Source: Arthrobacter sp. N199823
GTDB lineage: Bacteria; Actinomycetota; Actinomycetes; Actinomycetales; Micrococcaceae
NCBI RefSeq assembly: GCF_002929705.1
Contig: NZ_PJIN01000010.1
Location: forward strand, 49,044-113,043
Reading direction: 5' to 3'
DNA: 64,000 bases
Position 1 is the first letter of the stretch. Each line of letters begins with the position of its first letter. The notes under the pieces are model-generated. The model had not been told where the DNA came from. It ran no database searches and saw only the letters and a list, made by a program, of their open reading frames with translations. Positions 10,375 to 19,228 of the stretch are shown here, piece after piece. The position numbers and the translations under genes were made by a program.

Positions 10375-10961
10375 CGGCTGTGCAAGATTCAGCTGTTGCA
10401 GCGCCGGATGCGGTGGATGTCCCGCGCGTTGGTGATCTGGTGGTGGCCCGCAACCGCAAGTACGACGGTACTGCGCACTGGGTGGTGCCGGGCCACTATC
10501 TGGGCACCGATGAGTTTGGGCACTGGATATTTCAGGGCACCAACGAGTTCATTTCGCGTCCCGGCGCAGCCCTGTACACCGAGTCCGACGCGGTCTTGCT
10601 GATCCCCTTCACGGGTGATTGGGTGGCCACCTTCTATGATGAGGCGCATCCTGAAAAGGTTGAGTTGTACATAGATTTGGCCATTGACCTGCAGTGGCGC
10701 CGCATTCGCCCCAACGTGATCGAATTCCACATGATTGACATGGATCTGGACGTGGTTCGCACGGCGGCCCGCGGGCTCTATGTGGACGATGAAGACGAAT
10801 TTGCCCAGCACCGCATTGAACTGGCCTACCCCGACGAGCTTGCCGTCCGCATGGAATCCTCCTGCGCGGAGCTCGTTACGGCAGTGGCCGGCGCCAATGC
10901 CCCATTCGACGGTCGCGATGCGGCCTGGTTCACCCTAGGAAGGACGTCGCGATCAGTATGA
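10371..10961 (+). CDS. DUF402 domain-containing protein
   Basis: The 196-residue cytoplasmic protein belongs to the DUF402 group. It has an aromatic-rich beta core ([21 protein letters not shown]) and the acidic [11 protein letters not shown] and MIDMDLDVV stretches typical of that fold. Some DUF402 proteins hydrolyse nucleoside di- and triphosphates or act on RNA, but the function here is unknown. The GTG start overlaps the dxs stop by four bases, and its own stop overlaps the next gene (ATGA). This indicates translational coupling within a dxs operon. No signal peptide or membrane segment is visible. Confidence 0.8.
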   Translation: MTAVQDSAVAAPDAVDVPRVGDLVVARNRKYDGTAHWVVPGHYLGTDEFGHWIFQGTNEFISRPGAALYTESDAVLLIPFTGDWVATFYDEAHPEKVELYIDLAIDLQWRRIRPNVIEFHMIDMDLDVVRTAARGLYVDDEDEFAQHRIELAYPDELAVRMESSCAELVTAVAGANAPFDGRDAAWFTLGRTSRSV

Positions 10962-11635
10962 GCGATAACAGCAGCGAGTTCATCAATGAGACCATTTTGG
11001 CCGGCCTCGACCCCAACATTGTGCGCATGTTTAAGAAGGACGACGCCGGAGCTTTGCTCTTCCGCGAAGCGTGGGTTGACGCTGGGGGAGGCGAAGACAA
11101 CGAAGGGGCCGAAGAGAATGAAGTGGTAGTCGCGCCGGAGATTTTCTTCGTCGTCAACCACGGCACAGTGGGACATGTGAGCACCTCAAAAGAGGTCGCG
11201 GTAGCGAGCCTCGAAGAGGCAGAAGGCATGCTGGCGGCATTCTCCGAACAGAGTGTTGCCGACGGCTTTGCACCGTTGGCCCGGGATGATCAGTTCTTGG
11301 TGGTGGCTCAGTTCGCGTTGAAGAACGATCGGGTCTCGGACCGCGACAAACACTTGGCCTTCCGGGTGAAGGAATCCTTGACAGCCCACTTGGCATGGCG
11401 TGGCAGCGGAGTGTTGGAAAAGATGGAATTCACAGCGGCCGGTCACGGTCTCGGCAAGCTCAACGTGTACATTGTGGCTCCGGACGCGGCCCGCGCCGTG
11501 GCCAATGTGAAGGTGTGCATCCGCGAGGAAAAGCTCGACTTCACGAAGCTGACTGTGGCTACCGGACCCATCGGTGATGTAGCGGCACTTCGGGCCAAAC
11601 ACAGCCCCACAGGCACCACCCACTTCAGCCTGTAG
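10958..11635 (+). CDS. Conserved hypothetical protein, third gene of the dxs unit
   Basis: I do not recognise a family for this 225-residue protein. It is acidic at the N-terminal third, with a Glu-rich stretch around residues 47-57, and is otherwise a soluble alpha/beta-looking sequence without signal peptide, membrane segment or obvious catalytic motif. The ATG overlaps the DUF402 stop (ATGA), so it is translated with it. The next gene starts 57 bases downstream. The reading frame is long and its codon use matches its neighbours, so it is a real gene of unknown role. Confidence 0.7.
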   Translation: MSDNSSEFINETILAGLDPNIVRMFKKDDAGALLFREAWVDAGGGEDNEGAEENEVVVAPEIFFVVNHGTVGHVSTSKEVAVASLEEAEGMLAAFSEQSVADGFAPLARDDQFLVVAQFALKNDRVSDRDKHLAFRVKESLTAHLAWRGSGVLEKMEFTAAGHGLGKLNVYIVAPDAARAVANVKVCIREEKLDFTKLTVATGPIGDVAALRAKHSPTGTTHFSL

Positions 11636-11692
11636 CGGACACTTGGTTCCCGCTCTGAACGGCCGGATGCAAGTTTTCGGTACAGTGGAACC

Positions 11693-12670
11693 ATGATTGA
11701 ATACCGAGCAGTAGGCCGTTCCGGACTGACCGTTTCCACTGTGGGCCTCGGGTGTAACAACCTGGGCCGCAGTGGGACGGCGACACAAACGCAAGAGGGA
11801 AGCAACGCCGTCGTGCATGCCGCATTGGACGCGGGCATCACGCACTTTGATGTGGCTGATGTTTATGGCATGACGCCTGGGCTCAGTGAAACTATCCTGG
11901 GCAAGGCGCTGGGCACGCACCGTGCCGACGTTGTTGTGGCCACAAAATTCGGCATGGATACCCAGGGTGCCAACGGGGCGGATTGGGGCCATCGCGGTTC
12001 GCGGACGTACATTCTGCAGTCGGTTGAGGCATCGCTGCGCCGGCTCAATACCGATTATTTGGACTTGTTTTACTATCACACCCCGGATGGGCTCACGCCC
12101 ATGGCGGAGACGCTTTCGGCGCTGGATTCACTGGTTCAGGCCGGTATGGTTCGCTACATTGGCCATTCAAATTTGGCTGGCTGGCAGATCGCTGACGCCG
12201 AACATACTGCGCGCGCGCTAGGCACCGAGCGGTTTGTGGCGAGCCAGAATCACTACAACCTCTTGGATCGTCGTGCGGAGCAGGAAGTGACTCCGGCAGC
12301 GGAGGCGTTCGGCTTGGGTGTCATGCCGTACTTCCCGCTGGCCAACGGTTTGTTGACGGGTAAGTACAAAAATGGTGTGGTTCCCTCCGGTAGCCGGCTC
12401 TCCCATACGCGCCAGAACCTGGTGACCGACGCCGATCAAGACCAGTTTGCCGCATTTAGCGCGTTCGCTGTGGCCCGTGAGCTGACCGGGGTTCAGGTGG
12501 CGTTTTCCTGGCTGGCAGCACAACCTGCCGTGGCCAGTGTCATTGCTGGGGCCACGAAGCCTGAGCAAGTGAGCCAAAATGCTGCGGCCGCCAGCTGGAA
12601 GCCCACGGCCGAAGATTTGGCGGAGCTGGATCAGATTTTCCCGCGGACGCCGAAGGTCGCTTTGTTCTAA
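11693..12670 (+). CDS. Aldo/keto reductase
   Basis: A 325-residue NADPH-dependent oxidoreductase with the (beta/alpha)8 fold of the AKR superfamily. The N-terminus YRAVGRSGLTVSTVGLGCNN and the DVADVYG catalytic tyrosine/aspartate region (about residues 46-52) are diagnostic. VVVATKFG provides the catalytic lysine, and VASVIAGATKPEQV near the C-terminus binds the cofactor phosphate. The physiological substrate is unknown. The gene ends at a strong hairpin shared with the convergent Rieske gene. Confidence 0.92.
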   Translation: MIEYRAVGRSGLTVSTVGLGCNNLGRSGTATQTQEGSNAVVHAALDAGITHFDVADVYGMTPGLSETILGKALGTHRADVVVATKFGMDTQGANGADWGHRGSRTYILQSVEASLRRLNTDYLDLFYYHTPDGLTPMAETLSALDSLVQAGMVRYIGHSNLAGWQIADAEHTARALGTERFVASQNHYNLLDRRAEQEVTPAAEAFGLGVMPYFPLANGLLTGKYKNGVVPSGSRLSHTRQNLVTDADQDQFAAFSAFAVARELTGVQVAFSWLAAQPAVASVIAGATKPEQVSQNAAAASWKPTAEDLAELDQIFPRTPKVALF

Positions 12671-12680
12671 GGTGTTTGCG

Positions 12681-12754
12681 CCTGCGCTTCATTAACATCG
12701 AATGGGACGCCACTTCATCAGTGGCGTCCCATTCGAGATTAACCGCCCGCAGGA
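12681..12754. terminator. Bidirectional hairpin terminator between convergent genes
   Basis: A perfect 17-bp stem (12698-12714 with 12720-12736, 5-base loop) extends outward with a few mismatches, giving arms of nearly 35 bases. It lies between the ends of two convergent genes (aldo/keto reductase and Rieske protein) and probably stops both transcripts. Confidence 0.7.
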
Positions 12755-12768
12755 GCAAAGTGTCGCCA

Positions 12769-13221
12769 CTAGATGGAAACGGTGATCCATTCGCCGTCGA
12801 TGGCTGCGGCGAAGCGGGGGAGGGCAGCTTTGGCCGGTCCAGAGACCACAGTGCCGTCGCTGCCCTTGAAAACAGAGCCATGGCAAGGGCACTTGAAGTC
12901 TTCTCCGTGCGGTGCCACCTTGCAGCCAGCGTGTGTGCAGATGTCGGTGTAGGCCAAAACGGTGGTTTCGTCCTGGCGGAACAGGACCACTTCAACGTCC
13001 CCGGCCGTGGCCCCAGCAGTGCCTCCGACGGGCAGATCGGCCAGCTTGCCTACCTGATGCGGGGTGCCACCCGTGGGGATGGCATCAGAAGTTTTGCCTT
13101 TGCCAGCTGCCGCGTTTCCGGCAGGCGCACACCCCGCCAATGCTAGGGCGCAGGCCGCGCCGGAGGCTGCAGTGGTGGCGCGGAGGGCTGAACGGCGGGT
13201 CAGAGAAGGCTCAACAGTCAT
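12769..13221 (-). CDS. Rieske [2Fe-2S] lipoprotein with Tat signal
   Basis: The 150-residue protein starts with a twin-arginine signal (LTRRSALRATTAA) ending in a lipobox with cysteine 31 (LAGC). It is thus predicted to be exported folded and lipid-anchored outside the membrane. The Rieske domain has the cluster ligands C95 and H97 (CTHAGC) and C111 and H114 (CPCHGS). It is too short to be the cytochrome bc1 Rieske subunit and lies away from respiratory genes. The electron-transfer partner is unknown. Confidence 0.9.
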   Translation of the reverse strand: MTVEPSLTRRSALRATTAASGAACALALAGCAPAGNAAAGKGKTSDAIPTGGTPHQVGKLADLPVGGTAGATAGDVEVVLFRQDETTVLAYTDICTHAGCKVAPHGEDFKCPCHGSVFKGSDGTVVSGPAKAALPRFAAAIDGEWITVSI

Positions 13222-13341
13222 GGCCCCATTCTTTCAGTTGAAGCTGAAAGAAAGCCAAACGGGCACGCCTCCCGTGATTTTTCATTGTCTGGTGAACCTG
13301 TCCAAGGCAGGCAGCGCGGGCAAGTACTTTCAACCGATGCC

Positions 13342-13884
13342 TTAGCTATGCAAGAGCATCTGGTAGAGATTGTGATCCTGCCATTTGCCGGCAATTTTCA
13401 GATATTGCGGGGCCATACCAATTTGTTGGAATCCTGATTTCAGCAGCACCCGCTGTGAGCCGGCATTGTCCAGGAGAGTACTGGCTTCAATCCGGTGCAG
13501 GCCCAGATCTGCACGTGCTGATTCGATGATGGCCTGGACAGCGGCACAGGCCAGTCCCCGGCCCGTATATCTACCATCCACCCAATAGCTCAGAATGCTG
13601 GTCTGGAAGGGGCCACGCACTATCCCGGCTAAGTTGAATCGGCCCACTATGGCATCGCCTGCAACCAAAGCAAAGGGATGGGCGGTTCCGGTCGCATGGT
13701 CGGCAAGCCGGCTGGCAATATCTGTAGCCTGCCATTCCTGCGTGTAGTACTCCTGTGGGCGGGATGGTTCCCAATAGGCAAGGTGGTCGCGGTTGCGCGC
13801 AAGGGCAGTGGTCAGCGCGGCTGCGTCATTGGGGACCAAGAGCCGCATACTGATGTCGTCTTGGAGTTTGCGAGGTTTGAACAC
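13342..13884 (-). CDS. GNAT family N-acetyltransferase (RimJ/RimL-like)
   Basis: This 180-residue acetyl-CoA-dependent acetyltransferase carries the GNAT beta-strand/acetyl-CoA loop around DGRYTGRGLACAAVQAII (about residues 103-120). The downstream HRIEASTLLDNAGSQRVLLKSGF segment is typical of the RimJ/RimL branch. Such enzymes acetylate N-terminal amines of ribosomal proteins or other small amines; the target cannot be named. The start is a GTG without a clear ribosome-binding site, and ATG at 13848 is an alternative. Confidence 0.85.
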   Translation of the reverse strand: MFKPRKLQDDISMRLLVPNDAAALTTALARNRDHLAYWEPSRPQEYYTQEWQATDIASRLADHATGTAHPFALVAGDAIVGRFNLAGIVRGPFQTSILSYWVDGRYTGRGLACAAVQAIIESARADLGLHRIEASTLLDNAGSQRVLLKSGFQQIGMAPQYLKIAGKWQDHNLYQMLLHS

Positions 13885-14043
13885 CTGTCAACGGTAGCCG
13901 GGAGCCTTGTCGATGGTGGTTATTTGGAGTCTGTGTCACGGTGGTGGTAACACCGCTAGCTGTGGAGCCGCGCCATGTTCAAGACGAGGAACCCTTCCAT
14001 CGCCCCATCGAGCCCAGAGTTCCGGTCTTCCCGGAACGACGCG

Positions 14044-14077
14044 CGGGCCCGCACCTTAGCAACAAGGTGCGGGCCCG
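14044..14077 (-). terminator. Hairpin downstream of fadB
   Basis: Perfect 14-bp arms (14044-14057 and 14064-14077) surround a 6-base loop, 19 bases beyond the fadB stop on the minus strand. It is GC-rich without a long T tract, as is common for actinobacterial terminators. Confidence 0.6.
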
Positions 14078-14095
14078 TCGTCGTGCGCAGGAGGA

Positions 14096-16240
14096 CTAGG
14101 AAGCGGCGTGGAACGGCCTCCCATTGACGCGCTGGGAAGCGCCAACGCGGTCCAGATACGGGGTGATGCCACCCAAATGCATGGGCCAGCCAGCACCAAG
14201 GATCATGCAGAGGTCAATGTCCTCGGGCCCGGCAACAACACCTTCTGCGAGCATGAGGCCAATCTCCTCCGCCAGTGCGTCCTGCGTCTTGCGCAGCAGC
14301 TCCTCACCCGTGGAGGGAGTGTTGCCAAAGCTCAGCAGGGCCAGAGTGTCCGCGGGAATGGACACGGAGCCATCGGCCGCGGTCTCCCACAACCCCTTCT
14401 TGCCGCCATCGATGAGGGCCTGCTGATTAGCAGAGACATGGAAGCGGTCGCCAAAGGCCGTGTGGAGTGATTCGGTGACATGCTGAGCCACCGGAATGCC
14501 CACCATGGCCAGCAGGGTGAACGGGGTCATGGGCAGGCCCATGGGGCGTAGGGCCGTGTCGGCCGTGTGAGCGTCGGTGCCCTCGTCAAACGCCTTGGAC
14601 ACCTCGGCCATGAGGCGCAATAGCACCCGGTTCACCACAAACGCGGCCGCATCCTTGACCAATACCGCCGTCTTGCGCAGGGCCTTGGCCGTGGCAAAGG
14701 CTGTGGCGAGCACGGCGTCGTCGGTCTTGGGAGCGCGAACAATTTCCAGCAGTGGCATGACGGCCACAGGGTTGAAGAAGTGGAAGCCCACCAGTCGTTC
14801 AGGGTGCTTCAAGTCTTCGGCCATGGCTGTGACGGACAGCGAGGAGGTGTTGGTGGCGAGGATGCACTCGGGGGAGACAATGGCCTCCACCTCGGCGAAC
14901 ACTGCCTTCTTGACGTTGAGTTCCTCAAACACGGCCTCGATTACGAAGTCGGCGTCGGCAAACACGTCCTTGGAGACGGAGCCTGTCACGAGCGCCTTCG
15001 TGCGGTTCGCGGCGTCCTGGCTGATCCGCCCCTTGGCGAGCAGTTTATCCACCTCGCCGTGCACGTAGGAAACACCCTTCTCCACCCGTGCCGCATCAAT
15101 GTCAGTCATGACCACCGGCACCTTGAGCTGGCGGGCAAACAGCAGCGCAAACTGCCCGGCCATGAGTCCCGCGCCCACCACGCCGACCTTCGTGACGGGG
15201 CGCGCCAGCTTCGGGTCCGGTGCACCGGCCGGCTTCTTGGCCCGCTTCTGCACCAGATCCAGAAACGCGTAGACGGTGTCCTTGAACTGCGGCGTGCCCA
15301 TGAGCTCGGCCAGCGCCGCATCCTCGGCCGCGAAGGATTCCGTCTTCGTAAAGTGTTTGCCCTTTTCCAGCAGCTCAATCACCTTGGCCGGAGCCGGGGC
15401 GGCATTGGAGGTCTTGGCCTCCACAAACGTCTTAGCGCGCACGACGGCGGCATCCCAAGCTGCGCTGTTTTCCTCGCTCAGCGGTTCGCTCACCGCGTTG
15501 GGGCGGCTGACGCTTTCGGCGCCGGCTAGAACGCGGGCCGCCCACTTCAGGGACTGCTCCACAAAATCAGCGGGCTCAAACAAGGCGTCGGTAATGCCGA
15601 GCTTGTAGGCTGCCGGGCCGCTCAGGGTGCGGTTGTTGCTCAGCGCATTCTCAATCATGACCTGTACGGCGTTGGCCGGGCCGATCAGGCGGGGGAGCAG
15701 ATACACGCCGCCCCAGCCTGGCACCAGACCGAGGAACGCCTCGGGCAGAGCCAGTGCGCCGGCACCAGTGGAAACTGTGCGGTAATTGGCGTTGAGCGCA
15801 ATCTCAAGCCCGCCACCCAGAGCCAATCCGTTGATGAAGACAAAGCTTGGAACACCCAAGTCATTGAGCGTGGAATAGACATCGTGTCCCAGTTGCGCCA
15901 TCCAGAGTGCGGCTTCGGGATCCTTGAGGCTCTTGACGGCAGAAAGATCTGCGCCAGCCACCAGGAAGAACGGCTTGCCGGTGACGCCCACGCCGAGAAT
16001 CTCACCCCGAGCGGCCCGCTCACGCTGGGCCTCCAGTGTGGTACCCAATTCAACGAGGGTATTGGGACCCAGCGTGGTGGGACGGCGATGGTCCAGGCCG
16101 TTGTCCAGCGTAATCAAGGCAAAGGTTCCGGCGCTCGGCGCGCCGTCCACGCCAGGAAGAGCAATGTCCTGCACATACGAGTGCGTCACAACCTCATCCG
16201 GGAACATGGCTGCGAGTTTGGTGAAGTCCTGGGCGCTCAT
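14096..16240 (-). CDS. fadB: Fatty acid oxidation complex alpha subunit: enoyl-CoA hydratase / 3-hydroxyacyl-CoA dehydrogenase
   Basis: The 714-residue bifunctional protein performs hydration and NAD-dependent oxidation steps of beta-oxidation. The crotonase domain spans about residues 1-270, with oxyanion segments FLVAGADLS and NGLALGGGLEIAL. The dehydrogenase NAD-binding fold begins at VGVVGAGLMAG near residue 350. HFFNPVAVMPLLEIV near residue 485 contains the catalytic histidine, and two C-terminal dehydrogenase domains follow. Its start overlaps the stop of fadA (ATGA), so the two subunits are translationally coupled and probably form a complex. Confidence 0.94.
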   Translation of the reverse strand: MSAQDFTKLAAMFPDEVVTHSYVQDIALPGVDGAPSAGTFALITLDNGLDHRRPTTLGPNTLVELGTTLEAQRERAARGEILGVGVTGKPFFLVAGADLSAVKSLKDPEAALWMAQLGHDVYSTLNDLGVPSFVFINGLALGGGLEIALNANYRTVSTGAGALALPEAFLGLVPGWGGVYLLPRLIGPANAVQVMIENALSNNRTLSGPAAYKLGITDALFEPADFVEQSLKWAARVLAGAESVSRPNAVSEPLSEENSAAWDAAVVRAKTFVEAKTSNAAPAPAKVIELLEKGKHFTKTESFAAEDAALAELMGTPQFKDTVYAFLDLVQKRAKKPAGAPDPKLARPVTKVGVVGAGLMAGQFALLFARQLKVPVVMTDIDAARVEKGVSYVHGEVDKLLAKGRISQDAANRTKALVTGSVSKDVFADADFVIEAVFEELNVKKAVFAEVEAIVSPECILATNTSSLSVTAMAEDLKHPERLVGFHFFNPVAVMPLLEIVRAPKTDDAVLATAFATAKALRKTAVLVKDAAAFVVNRVLLRLMAEVSKAFDEGTDAHTADTALRPMGLPMTPFTLLAMVGIPVAQHVTESLHTAFGDRFHVSANQQALIDGGKKGLWETAADGSVSIPADTLALLSFGNTPSTGEELLRKTQDALAEEIGLMLAEGVVAGPEDIDLCMILGAGWPMHLGGITPYLDRVGASQRVNGRPFHAAS

Positions 16241-17499
16241 GCTGCGCTCCCTTCAGTGGAGGTAGACGTTTCGGCGGCAGTGGAGGTGGTTTCAGGGCTG
16301 GGGACAAAGTGCGGGTTTTCCCAGATGACGGTGGCGCCCATGCCCAAGCCAATGCACATGGTGGTGATGCCGTACTGCACGGAGTGGTCTTCTTCGAACT
16401 GCCGGGCCAACTGGTTCATGAGGCGCACGCCGGAGGAGGCCAAAGGGTGGCCCACGGCGATGGCGCCACCATAGCGGTTAACGCGAGGGTCGTCGTCGGA
16501 GATGCCAAAGTGGTCAAGGAAGGACAGCACCTGCACGGCGAAGGCTTCATTGATTTCGAACAGGCCAATATCCTCGATGCTGAGCCCAGCCAAACGAAGT
16601 GCCTTCTCGGTGGCGGGGACGGGCCCAATACCCATGACCTCCGGGGCGACACCGGCAAACGCGTAGCTGACAAGACGCATTTTGACGGGCAAACCGAGCT
16701 CAGCGGCAGCCTCGGCAGAAGCCAAAAGGGCCGCCGTGGCGCCGTCGTTCAGTCCAGCGGCATTGCCGGCGCTGACCCGGCCATGGGCGCGGAAGGGAGT
16801 GCGAAGCGCTGCCAAATCTTCAACCGTGGTGCCGGGGCGAGGCGGCTCATCCACGGTGTTGACGGTCCAGCCAGCACCCGGCTTGAGCGTAGCAACGGGA
16901 ACCAGATCGGGCTGGATCTGTTCCTTGGCGTAGGCGGCGGCGAGCTTGTTTTGGCTGGCCACGGCGTACGCATCGGTGCGATCCTTGGTGATGGCGGGGA
17001 AGCGATCGTGGAGGTTTTCGGCTGTGTTACCCATGTTCAGGGCGGCCGGATCCACAATGCGCTCGGACATGAAGCGGGGGTTCGGATCGGCTCCGGCGCC
17101 CATTGGGTGGTGGCCCATGTGCTCCACGCCGCCGGCGATGACCACGTCATAAGCGCCAAAGCCAATGCCCGACGCCGTCGTTGTCACCGCTGTCATGGCG
17201 CCAGCGCACATCCTGTCGATGGCAAATCCGGGCACGGACTGCGGCAGGCCAGCCAAGAGGGCGGCGGTGCGCCCAATGGTCAGGCCCTGATCTCCGGTCT
17301 GCGTGGTGGCGGCAATAGCCACTTCGTCAATGCGTTCGGCGGGGAGGGAAGGGTTGCGGCGCATGAGCTCGCGGATGCACTTGACCACCAGGTCGTCGGC
17401 GCGGGTGTTGGCGTAGATGCCCTTTTCCCCGGCGCGGCCAAAGGGGGTGCGGACGCCGTCAACAAAGACCACGTCCCTGATCTGCCGATTTTGGCTCAC
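16237..17499 (-). CDS. fadA: Acetyl-CoA C-acyltransferase (3-ketoacyl-CoA thiolase)
   Basis: This thiolase of 420 residues cleaves 3-ketoacyl-CoA to acetyl-CoA in the last step of beta-oxidation. The nucleophilic cysteine is C98 in DRMCAGAM, the catalytic histidine is in AVGHPLASSG, and the second cysteine is in CIGLGMG. The start chosen is the GTG at 17499, because AAGGAG lies six bases upstream. The frame also opens at a TTG at 17523, which lacks such a site. It is the first gene of the fadA-fadB pair. Confidence 0.93.
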   Translation of the reverse strand: MSQNRQIRDVVFVDGVRTPFGRAGEKGIYANTRADDLVVKCIRELMRRNPSLPAERIDEVAIAATTQTGDQGLTIGRTAALLAGLPQSVPGFAIDRMCAGAMTAVTTTASGIGFGAYDVVIAGGVEHMGHHPMGAGADPNPRFMSERIVDPAALNMGNTAENLHDRFPAITKDRTDAYAVASQNKLAAAYAKEQIQPDLVPVATLKPGAGWTVNTVDEPPRPGTTVEDLAALRTPFRAHGRVSAGNAAGLNDGATAALLASAEAAAELGLPVKMRLVSYAFAGVAPEVMGIGPVPATEKALRLAGLSIEDIGLFEINEAFAVQVLSFLDHFGISDDDPRVNRYGGAIAVGHPLASSGVRLMNQLARQFEEDHSVQYGITTMCIGLGMGATVIWENPHFVPSPETTSTAAETSTSTEGSAA

Positions 17500-17636
17500 G
17501 TCTAACTCCTTGGTTGCGTTCAATGGTGTTCACTCCAGCCCAGCCTAGCGGTGGAGAGTGTGTCGCAACTCATGTTACTCGTCAGTAACTTAGAGGTCAA
17601 AATGGCGTGATTGTGACCCGGCGCAGCCTTAAACCA

Positions 17637-17699
17637 CCTCGAGCGGTGAGTAGTGAGCAATGTTTATCGCAAACATTGCTCACTACTCACCGCTCGAGG
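17637..17699. repeat. 29-bp perfect inverted repeat
   Basis: Arms at 17637-17665 and 17671-17699 are exact reverse complements around a 5-base loop. It lies 17 bases beyond the RNase D stop on the minus strand and 138 bp upstream of fadA, so it could terminate the RNase D transcript. Architecture matches the hairpin before dxs, but the sequence does not. Confidence 0.85.
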
Positions 17700-17716
17700 G
17701 GTTGGAGGTGCGGGTT

Positions 17717-19147
17717 CTAACTATCGCTAGGTGTGATTACTTCTCGCGGTGCTAGCGGCTCGGGGTTGTTCATGGAATCGACCAGGAGAGCCGCCGTCTT
17801 TTCAATCTGCCAGTTTCGGGCACCCAGTTCAGCCAAGGCCTCGGAGATGCTCTCCACTGTGATGGTCGACGGCGGACGCCAGCACACGCGGCGCAGGTGA
17901 TCCGGGGTCAGAATGTTCTCAGACGGGATGTTCAATTCCTCGGCGAGTTCTGTCATCTTGGTCCGGGCCGTGGCGAAACGTGCTGCTGCCACCGGATCAC
18001 GCTCGGCCCAGACGCGCGGCGGCGGGGGAGTGTTGTTGGAGACCTGCAGGGGTGGCAGATCCGTGCTGTTCTTGCCGGTCTGGATCGCATGCAGCCACTT
18101 GGGTGCGTCGCGCTTGGCTGAGCGGCCATGGAAGCCGGAGAGCGCCAATAGTGCCGGAACCGTGGCGGGCATGCCCTTGGCGGCGGCAATGATGGCTGAG
18201 TCAGGGATCAGCCTCCCCGGTGCAATATCACGGTGCTCGGCGAGCTTCTCGCGGGTCTGCCACAGTTCGCGAACAGCTGCGAGCTGGACGCGGCTGCGGA
18301 TGGTGTGAGATCCGGAGGTGCGCCGCCACGGATCGACGCGGGGCGCGGGCACGCCAGCGTCCATCAAGTGTTGGAATTCCTGGGCGGCGAAATCAAGTTT
18401 GCCGTCCTGCTCCAACAGGGCCAGAAGTTCTTCCTCAAGATCCACCAGAACTTCGACATCGAGTGCCGCGTAACGTAACCACGGTTCGGGAAGTGGGCGG
18501 GTGGACCAGTCAGCTGCGGAATGCTCTTTGGCCAGATGGAAGCCCAAAAGGGACTCCACCACGGCGCCCAGTCCTACGCGAGGAAGCCCGGCGAGGCGGG
18601 CGGCAAGCTCAGTGTCAAACAACTTATCCGGCCACATGCCGACGCCTGACAGGCAGGGCAGGTCCTGGCTGGCGGCGTGCAGAATCCACTCGACGCCGCG
18701 CAAGGCCTCGTCAATGATCTTCAAATCTGGGAACGCTTCGGGGTCAATAAGCCACGTTCCGGCACCTTCACGGCGGATCTGTACCAGCATGGCGCGTTGG
18801 CCGTAGCGGAAACCGGAGGCACGTTCAGTATCAACGGCGGCCGGGCCGGTGCCTGCTTCAAGGGCTGCAGCGCATCGCTTCAGGGCCGGCTCAGTATCGA
18901 CGACGGCGGGAATCCCGTCGCGGGGCATGTCCAGATTCACTAAGTCAGGCAAATCGCCCAGTTCCAGACGAACGCCGTCAATCACCACCGACGTCAGTGG
19001 TGTGGGGGCCAGATCTGTGCTTGTGCCGGATGCCGAACCGGAGGGAGAGGTGTCCTCTAGCCCTGCGGTGGTGGATCTGCGGCCTTGATGTGTTGTAGAC
19101 ATTTTGGCCCTGGCGCGGCTGTGTGTGCTTGAATCTGCATTGGTCAT
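17717..19147 (-). CDS. rnd: Ribonuclease D-like 3'-5' exoribonuclease with HRDC domain
   Basis: The 476-residue protein contains a DEDDy exonuclease domain followed by an HRDC domain. Metal-binding acidic residues are seen in AVDTERA (about residue 104), in HAASQD, and in YAALDVEVL (about residue 228, with the catalytic tyrosine). An unusual Ser/Thr/Gly-rich N-terminal extension of about 50 residues precedes the domain, and the ATG at residue 16 might be the true start. It probably trims tRNA or other structured RNAs. It lies beside a DUF3000 gene, an arrangement I associate with actinobacteria. Confidence 0.9.
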   Translation of the reverse strand: MTNADSSTHSRARAKMSTTHQGRRSTTAGLEDTSPSGSASGTSTDLAPTPLTSVVIDGVRLELGDLPDLVNLDMPRDGIPAVVDTEPALKRCAAALEAGTGPAAVDTERASGFRYGQRAMLVQIRREGAGTWLIDPEAFPDLKIIDEALRGVEWILHAASQDLPCLSGVGMWPDKLFDTELAARLAGLPRVGLGAVVESLLGFHLAKEHSAADWSTRPLPEPWLRYAALDVEVLVDLEEELLALLEQDGKLDFAAQEFQHLMDAGVPAPRVDPWRRTSGSHTIRSRVQLAAVRELWQTREKLAEHRDIAPGRLIPDSAIIAAAKGMPATVPALLALSGFHGRSAKRDAPKWLHAIQTGKNSTDLPPLQVSNNTPPPPRVWAERDPVAAARFATARTKMTELAEELNIPSENILTPDHLRRVCWRPPSTITVESISEALAELGARNWQIEKTAALLVDSMNNPEPLAPREVITPSDS

Positions 19148-19228
19148 GATGCTCTTAGTCTACCGAATGGCGAAGGAAAGCCCTTTAATGCTCAATTGGG
19201 GTGGGCCCTGACACTGTCCGCGATGTGT

